Positions 21,150-32,680 of a stretch of DNA of 64,000 nucleotides are shown here, in pieces (position 1 is the stretch's first letter; every line of letters starts with the position of its first letter). The DNA lies in assembly GCA_002964805.2 (NCBI GenBank), contig PUDQ02000001.1:434001-498000 (forward strand), in the 5' to 3' direction. This stretch comes from Trametes villosa (taxonomy: Eukaryota > Basidiomycota > Agaricomycetes > Polyporales > Polyporaceae). A program made the position numbers and the translations under genes. A model generated the notes under the pieces. The model was not told where the DNA came from and did not search any database. It saw nothing but the letters and a program-made list of their open reading frames with translations.

Positions 21150-24100
21150 ATGGCAAGCAAACCTCGCGCACCGCCGACCCGCTCGTCGACTCGGACAAAG
21201 CCCGCCACCGCCGCTCCCGCCGCACCTCCGCGGGCCACCCGTACCGCCTCGAAATCGACGGCTGCTGCAGGGACATCTGCCGCGAAGAAAACCACGGCTC
21301 GAAAGCCGCTTGTGAATAGGGCCAACTCTCCAGATCCAAAGTCAACTGCTCGCGGTGTCTCCCCGAAGTCCTCGCAGAACTCCGGGAGTATCCAGCTCCC
21401 TCCGGATACTGACAGAGAGCCTATAAAGGTGTGTGAAGAGATGTATATTTTCTGGTCCATAGCTCTGAACTACACATACAGGCCTATCTGCGAATCCGTC
21501 CTCGACTAGATGAAGGCGAGGCTGCCTATGAACCATACCTAGAGCCGCTCACGGACACCTCCGTCCGAATGACCGACCCGTCGTCCTCGACTTCCCGATC
21601 ACGGCTGTCCACCATCAATCCCTCCTCCATCTACACCTTCTCGCACATATTCCCCCCTGACACTCAGCAGCCCGAGTTCTTCGGGAAGACGACCCTACCA
21701 CTTGTCCGTGACGTTCTGGAGGGCCGCAACGGGCTGCTCTTCACGTATGGAGTGACAAACTCAGGGAAAACATACACTATCCAAGGGGGTAATGAGCAAG
21801 GTACCGCCGGGATCTTGCCAAGGACCCTAGACGTTATCTTCAACAGTATCGAAGGCTTGCACGGAGATGACAGGGTAAGATTCATTTCATTTCGAAGTGT
21901 GTCTGCAAGTCGTTCGCGATGCTGCAACTCTTCGCCATGTTGTTGGCATCGCACGACAACCAACTCTCTAGCACATCTATCGTGAGAAGCTGGTTTGGAT
22001 GGCTTGCAACTATACTCTCGTCCGTATCAATGTTGAGTACTCATGTTCCTTAGTACAGACCAGTGCGCCTTCAAGGCATCGAGCTAGCCTCCGAGTCCGA
22101 TGAGCCCACGACCATCCGCCTGCCAACCAAGGGTTCTTCCGCTGCCCTGGCCGATGTCCTGGAAGACGACCTACCTGCGTCAGCTTCCGCCGGCACCGAT
22201 CCTACCTCATTGAAACTCGACCGTAACTATGAATACACCATCTGGCTTTCGTATGCCGAAGTATACAACGAGAAAGTGTACGATCTCTTTGGCTCTCTAG
22301 AGTCGGGCGGCGGCCCTCCCTCCTCCCAAGGCACTCCTGCTCGAGGCGCGTCTAGCATCCCCCGACCGACCTCTTTCCTAAACCTCCCGGTTCCGACGAA
22401 CAACAAGTCGCATCCACTGCTGCTGACCCGCAAGGCCCTGACGGTCAAACCATGCCCGCTGAGCGACGGTGATGGCGATGACGACTCGACAAGTGCGGGC
22501 AAGTACGTGGCGGGGCTACGCCAGGTGCGAGTGCGTAGCGCCGCAGAGGCGAAAGAGCTCTTGCGTTTAGGGCAACTGCACCGCCGAGTTTTTGGCACCC
22601 TTGCAAACAGCCAGAGTAGCCGGAGCCATGCACTCGTCACGATCAAGGTCCTCCGCGTCCACCGTGGCGAACGTCACGTAAGATATTCTTCTCAACAGTA
22701 CCTGAAGATCTGCGCTCACACAACCGCACTCAGGATCCCACCTCCATCCAGACCGCGCGTCTGACGTTAGTCGACCTCGCCGGCTCCGAGCGCACGAAGC
22801 ACACGCACACGTCCGGGGACCGCCTGCGCGAGGCGGGCAACATCAACAAGTCGCTCATGGTGCTCGGGCAGTGCATGGAGACCCTCCGCGCGAACCAGCG
22901 CACGCTCGCGCGGAGCCTCCAGCAAGGCGTCGCACGCGGCTCCCAGCTGGACACGCGCGACGTTAAGCGTGGCTTGGCGCTCGTGCCCTTCCGCCATAGC
23001 AAGCTTACGGAGGTGCTCATGGACTACTTCGTTGGTGAGGGCAGGGCGGTGAGCAATTTTTATAAGTTCTCAGCATATAGTAGTCTGACGAGGGTGTGGA
23101 TGTGTAGGTTATGATCGTCAACGTGAACCCGTACGACACGGGCTTCGACGAGAACGTTCACGTCATGAAGTTCTCTGCTCTTGCGCGCGAGGTGTGCACC
23201 GTGCCCGCCGCGAACGCGCCCCGCGTGCCTCCCAGTCCTTCCAAGGCCAAGGCAAATGGCCTGCGCGTGAGCTCAGGCATCAACGGGCCTCATCGCAGGC
23301 AGGTCACTCTTTCGTACGGCGGCGCGGGGAGGAAGGCCAGCGAAGCGCACCTTGAAGTCCTTGAAGGTTCGTACTGAGAGATCAGAGTCTCCCATATTCC
23401 CGGGAGCTAAACCACGCGACAGAGGACGAGGAGCTCGACGACGGCGAGGAGACCAGCGTTGAGGATGATGAGCCTATCAACCCGCTGGTCAATGCGCTCT
23501 TCGACGAGATTGAGGAACTCCGGATGCAGGTGCGCCTCCCACACACGCCTCAATACCCCCAGATGTTCACCCAAGTCACAGCTGTACGACGCACACATCC
23601 GCACCGCGCTCATTGAGGCCGAGACGCGTGAGGAGGTGATGGGCGAGATGGAGGAGCGCATGCGGAGCATGGAGGACATGTTCGCGCGCCGGCTCATGCG
23701 CGTGATGGAGAGCAACGAGGAGAAGATGGACGCGAAGCTAGATATGATCCAGCGCGCGCGCATGCTCAGCGGCGGCACGCACGTCCCGCGCTCCGAGGGT
23801 GGCTACTCGGACTCGGTCGCGGACTCAATCGACTCGGACGCGATTGGCCAGCTTCGCATGAGCGACACGGGCGAGTACGACGACGGACCGTCGTCTACGG
23901 CCGGGGTACGTGTGCGCCTTATAAAATCTCTTGGGAATATGACTGACATATTGCTGCATATACAGCGTGATGCCGACGAGGAAAGCGAGGACTCAGACTC
24001 ACAGGCTCATTCCAACGGTTCCAGCGCCGGTGCGCGCAGCCGCACGCCCTCTCCTCTCGCAGGCAAGGGCCGGCCGAATCCCAAGCGCCAGTCAACGATC

Positions 24101-24832
24101 AAGCCGCGCACGACCCCGCCCTCCAAGGGCAAGACGCCACAGCCGAAGCGCGCTGGGACCGATGACGAGATGGACGTCGACGAGACCGAGACGGACGACG
24201 ATGGCGCGACCGCCAGCCCTGAGGAGGAGACGGACGAGGAAGACGAGGTGGACGACTTCATTGACGATGAGGCCGAGTCCCCATCCGAGCTCGACTCCGA
24301 CCGCGAGTCCCTCGAGGAGTGGTCCGAGTCCGAGGCATCCGAAGCCCCGCCCGTCAAGTCTAAGCCCAAGCCCAAGGCTGCGGCGGCGAAGGGCAAGGCA
24401 CCCGCTACCCCTCTCGAGACCGCGAAGGCGAAGCGCGCGGCGCAACCTGCGGCGCGCGGAAGGCGCTCGACGCGCGCCTCCGGATCGTCGCGTGCAGTCG
24501 CTGACTTGGGCGACGACCTGGACGCGCTGTCGCTCGGGGGTGCCCCTGATGACTCCACCGTCATCATCCCCAACCGCAAGGCGCGCGAGGGGGCTGCAGG
24601 CGAGACGGAGTACGTCCCGAGGAAGGGCGAGGTCGAGACCGCCAAGAAGAAGAAGCGGTAAGTCGAACAACTTGTTTGAGTCCGTTAACTGGGCGATGAG
24701 CTGATCGGGTGGCTCGTTTGCAGGCAGCTGGGCAAGGGGCGCGTCATGACCGAAGACGAGATCGAGAGCATGATGGCCGCAGAGGAGGAAGGCCGCAAGC
24801 AGCTTCGACGCAGCACCCGCGGCAACCGGTGA
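21150..24832 (+). CDS. Kinesin-6-like motor protein (KIF20/KLP9 type)
   Basis: This is a plus-end microtubule motor expected in the spindle midzone or cytokinesis. A basic N-terminal extension of about 90 residues (MASKPRAPPTRSSTRTKP...) precedes the motor. The P-loop is GVTNSGKTYT (about 21745), switch I is NSQSSRSHAL (about 22610) and switch II is LVDLAGSER (about 22770); the motor ends near FSALAREV (about 23185). A long insertion of more than 100 residues between the P-loop and switch I (about 22060-22530) is typical of kinesin-6. After the motor come a short coiled coil (about 23480-23760), acidic low-complexity sequence (about 24160-24350) and a basic tail ending LRRSTRGNR. Total length is about 1,000 residues. 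Subfamily assignment rests on the insertion and general resemblance, so KIF23-like is also possible. Confidence 0.87.
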
Positions 24833-25241
24833 ACTTTGGGCCCTAGGGTAGGCCAAACGCGTTCCCAACGCTCCGTGCTTCATTTCCACAAACACTCCAT
24901 AGAACTCGTCATGGATGATCGCGCATACGACCCGTGTTGTACTGATAGGCATCGCATTGTACCCCCACAACTCCATGAATTCCAGCCCATTTAGACCCCT
25001 CAATCGTGATGCGTTTCGACATGCGTGCCCGTCTCTTCAGAAAAGCGAAAAGCCAAAGGTGAGTTATCCTGCCATACAGAGCTAGCTATAGTACTGCTCA
25101 CGCAGCGCATGGAGTATTACAATACAACACAATGTACCGAGTATCCAAGCTACCGTATACTAAGAGACTGTATCCCAAGCTCTATGTCATGCACATCTCC
25201 GGCACCTCGACTCCAGAGTACGTACTGCAATCCCACAAGCC
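24833..25241. other. Convergent 3' intergenic region
   Basis: About 400 bp lie between the kinesin stop and the P450 stop. It should contain both 3' UTRs; no gene or repeat was seen. Confidence 0.5.
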
Positions 25242-27682
25242 CTACAGCAGCGTCACCTTCAAGGGCATCTCCGGCTCCGTGCTCTCTTTGCCAACCGTCG
25301 GATACTGCACGGACGCGAAGTTCCACACGATGGGCTTCTCCGTCAGCTCGAACTTGAACGATTGCAGCATAATGAGCAGGACCGTCTCTGCATATGCGAA
25401 TATGATCAGCAATCTGGTGAGCGGCAAACAAGGAACTGCACTGACTGATTTCAACTTGCGCAAACTTGAAGCCACTGTGCAAAACCCATCAGGACACAGA
25501 CACCTCCACCGACTACGATGAGTACCCACATGCACGCTCTACTGCCACCGATGAACGTCATCCTACCGGCGCATCCAGACCGTCAGCACCCCGCTCCTCT
25601 GACGAAGACAGGATAATACCACTCACAAATGCGAGTACACCCCAGGGATATGCGCGTCCTCGACCGTCTTCGGCAAGCCCTCCAGCCAGCGCTCCGGCCG
25701 CCACTGGTCCGCGTCCGGGCCCCACGTCGCCGGGTCGCGGTTGCAGGCGTGCACGTCTCCGACGACGCGCGCGCCCTTCGGCACCGGGATGGCGGTGAGC
25801 AGCGTGCCGTCCAGCCCGCGCACGGGCGTCGTGAGCGGCAGGACGGTGTCTTTGCCCGCGCTAGAGGGGGTGGGTTGTCAGCAGCTGAACCGTTCGACGT
25901 AGAATGAGTGCTGAGGGTATCTTACTCCCTGAAAATGAACGCTACGCCGGGGTGTCTGCAAGATGCGGAAAGAGCATGTCAATACGAGCGCTCGGACCAG
26001 AGAGCTACGAGGGCGAGGGCACGTACAGCCGGAGGGTCTCGCGGCAGATCGCGTCGAGGTATGGGAGCTCTAGGAGGCGATCGAAGTCAAGCGTGTCGCC
26101 GTGGCCCTCGGCTTCGACCGCGGCGACGAGCTCAGCGCGGAGACGCTCTTGCTTCTCAGGGTTCGCGGCGAGTAGCTCTAGAATCCGTGCGAGCGAGTTC
26201 GCGGTGGTGTCCATGCCGGCGAGGATCATCGTCCTGCAAGGGCATCGTAGACGGTCAGGGAAAGGTGGGTTGCAGGAAGGGCTCATGCATTGAGAATACG
26301 TACGAAACCTGACCGATGAGCTCCTCGTCCGAGAGCCTATCTTCAGCAGACGCCAACATGTTCGCCTTGACTGTACAATAGAGCCACCGTCAGTATCCGT
26401 CCCCATTTACTGACCACGTCCCCGCGCGCCACTCACGCAGGATGCTCATAATGTCCCGGCCCTCGCCAATCTGGTGCTTGACCGCATCGTCCCCGCGCGC
26501 GAGCGCCGCCTTCTTCTCGTTGAAGATCTGGACAGAGCGCGCGTGCAGGGTGTCGGAGATGTTCTTCATGCCCTGGATGCTCTCGCTTGGGATCAGGTCC
26601 ACCATGCGCCGCCGGAATGCTGCCGGGCCGAGCTTCACCGCGAGCGGCAGGAAGATGCGCGGGACGACGGACTTCACGAGTTGCGGGCTGTCGGGTTGTA
26701 TGGTGAGCAGCGTTCGCGGACTGGGCACAAGAGAAGAGAGGCGCACAAGAATGACTTCACGGCGGACGCGAACTCATCCGCGACGTCCTCCGTGAGCGGA
26801 TCGAACGAGTACCCAAGCCCGGCCTGGCCGAGCACTTCGAGCGTCGTGCGGCCCATCCACGAAAGCATGTCGAGCTCCGTCCCAGGTCCTGCCGCCTTCT
26901 CCTGGTCAGCTGCGCGCACACGCGACACCATCGCATCGCGAGTCTGCAAAGCACGCAACACGTGTGAGCAGCCGGCAGGGCGTAGGCGTATGTGGGAGAG
27001 CGGCGGCGCACCTTGTGAATGATCTCGTAGAAGAGCGGGGTCATGTCCCGGAGGTGCTTCGTCGAGAAGACGGGGTTGAGCATCTTGCGCTGCCGGCGGT
27101 GCTGGTCACCTTCAGTCCCGAGCAGACCTGGGCCCAGCAGAATGCGCATGCTCCTGGGAACGCGAACAATCAGTCCATGTTTCGTGCGGCACATGCACTA
27201 AGGACGCCACCACGTACAGGATGGGCTCGCCGTAAATATCTTGATCCTTGATGAACACATGGTGCAGGGCTTTAGGATCGTGCGTGATGAGCCACTTTTT
27301 CTGCAGCATCACTCCCGCTTAGCACTCTGAACTGCACGCGCGCGGACACGGACGAAATGTATGCGTACATTCAAGAGCCCGTGGATAGTCGAGGTGCGGC
27401 CATACCTGCGCGCGAGCTCCCCGCGGAAGTCCCAGCTGTGGCGCGACGCGAACTGGTTGATGTTGCCTACAATGCGCACCGCCACGCTCAGCACCGCTCT
27501 CCACGCGTCAAGATCGCGAGGGAGCGGATGGGCGCACCTGTCAAGAGAGATGCGGATGGCGGGCCCGCAATGTTGTCCAGCGCGGTTCGCACCACGTACG
27601 GGCGCACCAGCGTCCACACGAGGTACAGGCCCACGACCGCGAGCGCGGCCTGCGGTAGAGTAACGGTATCCAAGAGCGTCAT
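25242..27682 (-). CDS. Cytochrome P450 monooxygenase (second of two)
   Basis: A full-length P450 anchored by MTLLDTVTLPQAALAVVGLY. Readable motifs are LNPVFSTKHLRDM (about 27050), the I-helix AGMDTTAN (about 26200), the K-helix ETLRLY (about 26035), WRPERW (about 25690) and the haem loop, which is split by an intron and reads FIGGSRACIGFKFAQVEIS across about 25450-25545. The last exon ends KVTLL before TAG at 25244-25242. The family is distinct from the first P450, whose haem loop is [10 protein letters not shown]; the pair are not recent duplicates. Fungal P450s of this kind oxidise secondary metabolites, lignin products or lipids; the substrate cannot be inferred. Confidence 0.9.
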
Positions 27683-29205
27683 CGTCCAAGTATAATAATA
27701 CTAGTCCTCTTGCGCGGGTGCAGTGAGGCGCGAGCTGTCGCGGCAACCAAGAATATCTACAAGCCGGTGACGGAGAAGGTCCAAGAAAGGGCTGCGCAGA
27801 GCAGGGGCGAGGGCCTGAGAACGCGAGGCTCGAAGGGCGCGGGGGGCTGACGTGCTTGTGGGCGCGAGAGCGGTGCGGCTCCTGTTATACTTATACCCCT
27901 GCGCGCGCGGGGTGGATGTGATAGGTCGTGGACGCCATCTTCCCCTTGACACGGCCCTCGAGGTGCCTTCCTGTCTGCTCCGGCCAACCCTCCTCCGCGC
28001 GCCCGAGGCGGAGACGCTCCTGCGCCCTCTGATTTCGTGGTCCGCGCGTCCACCCGGCTATCGAGCGCGATCAAGCGTCGGGCGGATCGTCAGATCCCGG
28101 GCCAAAACAGTGTTGTGCGCGAACATGCGCACCTCCAGGGGGGCGTGAGATGCAGTGATCAACGCGGCGACGCCGGGGAGCTCGTCGGACAGTGGCGATC
28201 CCGCCGCAGGCAAGGTTGTCTGAGCGGCGAGTCTGCGCAGCGCCCTGTGTATTGTGCGCGCCCCTGTCAATCGCAGGCGCTCCCACTCGGGATGATGCTG
28301 GTCAGCCATCGCTGTCAGAGCTCCGGCGGAGCATCTACGAGGCACAGAACCGCAGCGTGTCGGAACTGTCCATGCACCGGCGGCATCGTATCTCGAGAGA
28401 AGTTGTGAGAAAGGCGCCGCACCAGTGCCGTGGCGGCGTGGCCGGCCGCTTGACAACTACCGTCAGCGCCCGTGCCAACCTCGTCCGTTCTGCCTGCCTC
28501 GGGGAGGGCTCATCCCCTCATCCTTCCGGCGACTCCTGATGGAAATCAGGTGAAAGCTTCCGGGCACCAGGCTGTTGATCCGCACCGAGAGCCATAGACT
28601 TTCTGCTCGAAACACGTTCGAGGAGCGCCCGTGCGCAGTAGATTAGGGTCTCTGCGCCCTTTAACAAGACCCTGCTGCCGCCCTCTGTGCGCCGTGCATC
28701 CACCCGGAGAGCGAGGAGGGTTCGTTATCAACGGACAGCCGGACGCCGACGCAGATTTTCAGCAGCGCACGCAGATCAGAAATCGCCACTCGCACACCCC
28801 GGCGGACGCACGACCGGGTCCGGTGGATGTAACACAGCGCCACAACGGAAGCATGGTGGGCTGGAGCATGTGCGCTGATCATCCAGCTGGGTTCATGGGA
28901 TCCCGCACCGTCCGGCGACCTAGTTCGCCGCCGGGCAGGCTTCTTATTTGGCGTCTGTCTGACCTACTTGGCGGACGCACCTCCAATCTGGTATGCGCTG
29001 GTGCCTGCCTGCGTTGCATCGTGAAAATTGAACCTCATGTTATGCCCGAATCGTACGATATGCGCTGATATATACAAGCAGTGTGTCGACTGCCCAGAAC
29101 TGCATGGCTACTGGATCAACGGAATATCGAAGGAACCACGATGAGGTATAAGCATACCTGTGAAGGTTTGCGAGGATGTGGGGTGAGTGCATGTTCCCGT
29201 TCATG
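27683..29205. other. 1.5-kb intergenic region, nothing identified
   Basis: Between the P450 start and the end of the carbonic anhydrase gene there is no ORF with family resemblance, consistent splicing or codon pattern. Several overlapping short ORFs on both strands reflect high GC content. The first few hundred bases must contain the P450 promoter. Confidence 0.55.
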
Positions 29206-30222
29206 CTACTTGGCGGATCTAAAGTGGGCGCCGAAGTCCTGCTTAGCAAACGCCGACCTATAACCTACGACCGCGTCTACGCACCTTGCCGGTCTCGACC
29301 TCGTACACCCACCCGGTGACCTTCGTCCCGGGGAGCACGAGGGGGTTCTCCTGGAGGAACTTGACGTCCTCCTTGACGCTGCCCTCGAGGTCCTTGAACT
29401 CGAGGAAGTCGATGTTGTCGACCGCCTGCGCGATCGTGGCGTCCCCCGGCGCGCTCTCCTTCACGATCTCGCGGAGCTGCGGGGTGCCGAAGGTGACCAT
29501 TCCGCACCCCGTGTGGTGGAAGACGGCGATCTCGCGCGTGCCGAGCAGGCGCTGCGAGATGATGACTGACCGGAGCGCCTCTTTGCTGTAATTCACAACA
29601 AGCGGGTGAGTGGCCGTACAGCGGAGAGCAGATATCGATGGACGTACGCGGCGCCGCCTGCGTTGCGGACAATGTGCGCTTCACCCTCTGTGATGCCGAG
29701 GTGTGCATACGGGCTGTGTTGTGTGGGTCAGTCTCTCGCCACGGACATGATAGATAGAGCTTGTTCGCAACGCGGGTTTCCGTGGGGCACCACCTTCCAG
29801 GGCGGCGCGATGCGGATCACGCACTGCTGGTGTTGATATATCGCACCAATGCAAACCTAGAACCCCCCTGATGGAATGCAATACGGCAAGCATCACAGGA
29901 TTCCAGGACCCACAGATGGTGGCAGGAACTTGCAACAAAGACAGATTGTCAAGAAACCCCTTTGCACACCAGAAGTTCCGTGACAACTGTAGTTCGTTAC
30001 AAGATCGCGCACTGCGTCATGCTATCCGGAATTCCCGGATGCTCGACGTGCAGATTCGTTGCGAATAGGCTCTAACGAGGATGAGGTTGCTTACTTGATG
30101 CGCGCGTCCATGCAGGTGATAATAAGGAGCTTCTTCGACGGGGGGAGGGGGAGGTTGCCCTTGTCGCCGAAGTTCGCGACGTACTCGTCGTTCGCCTTCG
30201 CAAAGTCCTTGTATGCAGACAT
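29206..30222 (-). CDS. Beta-class carbonic anhydrase
   Basis: It catalyses reversible hydration of carbon dioxide and is probably cytosolic. The start is MSAYKDFAKANDEYVANFGD. The zinc ligands are in ITCMDARIN, the C-x-D-A-R motif (about 30100), and FHHTGCGM, the H-x-x-C motif (about 29505-29525). The segment between reads AHLGITEGEAHIVRNAGGAA. The first intron is long (29714-30094, 381 nt) and lies directly after the first zinc-binding motif; the second is of normal size. A final intron with a GTGCGT donor leads to the ending ETGKDFGAHFRSAK and a TAG at 29208-29206. Length is about 170 residues, as expected for the short fungal type. No signal or targeting peptide is apparent. Confidence 0.88.
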
Positions 30223-32680
30223 GTGCGGCTCCTGTGCGGCGGTGTGGTAGTGGTGGTGGTGTTGATGCTGGTGCTGCGAGTGCGCGGGGCTCGGCTTGCG
30301 ATGTGCGTCCGTTAGCTCGGGGCTTTTCTACATGCGCGTCAGGGTGTCAGCGCGCGTTCTGACGCGAGAGAATGGGAAGGTGTAAGCAGAGTGGGGGAGA
30401 ATATATGGGCGGTGCGATATGGCGAGAGGATGGCGTGCGGCACCGCCAATCGCGCACGGGCGATGGACAGGCGGGACGCATGCATTAGGCTGCTTGCGGT
30501 GGGGAACGCTCCGAACTCTCAGCCAAGGACGCTTTCGGGACGCGTGACGCGCCGCTTCGAGGTCATCCGGGCGATAGAGCACAGTTTGCTATCAATCCCT
30601 CGCTCGTGAGAGGGCAAGGCTCTACACAACCTCTAGCGTTCTTTCGCGGATGGTAGAACCTTCCACTACGTCATGCATCTCGCGCGCTGAAGGCTGAGAG
30701 CCGACTACAGCCTGGAGAATGGCGGTATGCAGAGTTGAGGAGCCAGGACCAACGTCGCGCTCCAGTACGCGTCCTTGGAGTCGGGATCGACAGAAAAGAC
30801 GAAGAGAAATTGCGTACAGTGGTGTCTTCTGCGGAGAGTTTTGCAGCTGCGACCGAGCAAGAGCGGGTGAGGGAAGGGTGGCCGACGGCGCGGGGTGCCT
30901 TGCAGAGGAGAGACGACGTGCTCTTGAGATGGTTGAAGCCGCCATTGTACAGCCTGCGGAGGAGAACTTGCATGGAGCTCGTCGGCGTGTCTAGGCTGCG
31001 CGTGCGTCGGCGTGCTGTCGTCCTCTGCTGACCGGGTCAAGCTGCAAAGCCTCTCTGCGCCTCGCCCAGCGCGCGCGTTCCCCACAAAATTCGCGCGAGG
31101 TGACTCGTCGCGCTCTTTTCCCACGACTTTTCCGGCGCGATAATGAAGTGCGTCATAGGCCAGGGACCTATCGTAATAGTGCGTACGTTAGATGAGATCA
31201 CAACCTCGCCTGGTACCTGAGTGTTGACCACGAACTGGCCGTAAGTAGGTGACGATTTTATCTTGTTCAACGTTGGGGACCCTTCTGAGCTCGGCGTCAC
31301 ATAGAGCAGAATGAACAGAGTATAAGGGGACGGAGGTGGGGAAAGAGCAGGAGATGGTGGTGGTTGGAAGGCAAGATGACGCGTCCTACCGAGGAGGTCC
31401 TCCAGACGAATTCGTGTTCTCGGAGCCGTCCGTAGCTATAGAACAGCAGGGAATATGCGAATCCCAACACGCTGCGAGATTATTCACACACGGGGACCAT
31501 AGTATGGTTGAATACCGCACGGTATAGGTACAGTATGCCTGGCCGAATGCTCAGAGATGCGAAGCGATCGCGACGTGTATCGCCGGCAGGTGCATCCCCA
31601 GAGGCTGTGTGCTGTTCGCGCCCTTGGTCAAGCACCAGTCTAATGTGGACAAGAGAACATGCATTCGTCGGAGTCGCAGTGTGAACTCCCTGTCGGGGAT
31701 CTTCAGCACCGATGACAGAGTGCACGGAGTACAAACCAAGGTCAACCTGAAGGAGCAACAGTCTGACTGTGTTAGCGGGAATAAGCGGCATTTGCAGTCT
31801 ATCGATATCCTGCTTGCCTCGGGACGCCCGCAGTAACGCCGGCCAAACCAATGCAATTCTGTTACCTGTACTCTGGCGATGCTTCACAGTGCGCAGCGAG
31901 TCAACGGCCTATAGAGCGGTGCAGCAGCAGCATATACGGACGTGGCAAAAAGGTTGGACTCTGGATATCGGTCGGAAGAGAGGTGCAGGCGATAGAATGC
32001 CGCAGGACAGCATCCGATCGTCATGTCCGTGCCTGCGGCGCGAGCGAGCTGGCCATCTCCAGACAGCGCTCTCGAAGCCAGACGGGGTCGCGTGCAATGC
32101 ATCTCCGCGTCCTCCACTGGCGAGCGCGACGCCGGTGAGGCCTTTGAGGGTGGAAGATGGGATCAGAGCGAGGGTGGGGCATTAAGTAGGTGGCGGCAGC
32201 GTCGAGGGGCGCGAGGGTGGCGCGCCGGTCAGTTAGGACGCCCTCACGTGGGTGCGCCGACGCGTCGCGCGCGGCGGTGCCCCTGGACGTCGGACCCCGG
32301 AAGCAGCGGGCGTCCCCGTTTGGTGCCATCCCCTGCTGCGTCCATTCCCCGGCTGCGAGCGAGCGATCAGCTGTATCTGTTGCGCGTATTTTTGGGGGTG
32401 CACTGCCAGCTCGACTGACGACAGAGCGCAGCGCCTCGCGGGGAACCCCAGGGAGCGAGAAGGCAGGCGTCGGGGGCACAACCGTTGTCGCGGACGATAG
32501 TGACGAGCCGGAGTGACCGGGGCCCAGGGGCGCGTGTGGCGGAACGTCATCGAGGGACGGGCAGCGTTCATTCATCTGCGGCCTCGCAGCATACACCCTC
32601 CCTCCCACACCCTCCTTCCCCTCTCTCCTTCTATTCTACCACGGACCAGTCCTAGTTACCCCCTCCCCCGCCCGCCCCCC
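30223..32680. other. 2.4-kb intergenic region, at most one weak ORF
   Basis: The carbonic anhydrase and tricalbin genes diverge from this stretch, so it contains both promoters. A weak candidate gene lies at 30622-30945. A TATAAG at 31321-31326 on the plus strand is followed only by a 63-codon ORF. The last 100 bp before 32681 are strongly pyrimidine-rich, typical of fungal core promoters. Confidence 0.5.
30622..30945 (-). CDS. Possible small protein of 107 residues, unknown
   Basis: An open frame begins MAASTISRARRLSSARHPAP, which resembles a mitochondrial presequence (Arg, Ser and Ala, no acidic residues), and ends IRERTLEVV. A second frame over the same DNA also begins with a basic hydrophobic stretch (MQVLLRRLYNGGFNHLKSTS), so the correct frame is uncertain. 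It matches no family I know and could be chance in GC-rich DNA. Confidence 0.25.
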   Translation of the reverse strand: MAASTISRARRLSSARHPAPSATLPSPALARSQLQNSPQKTPLYAISLRLFCRSRLQGRVLERDVGPGSSTLHTAILQAVVGSQPSAREMHDVVEGSTIRERTLEVV

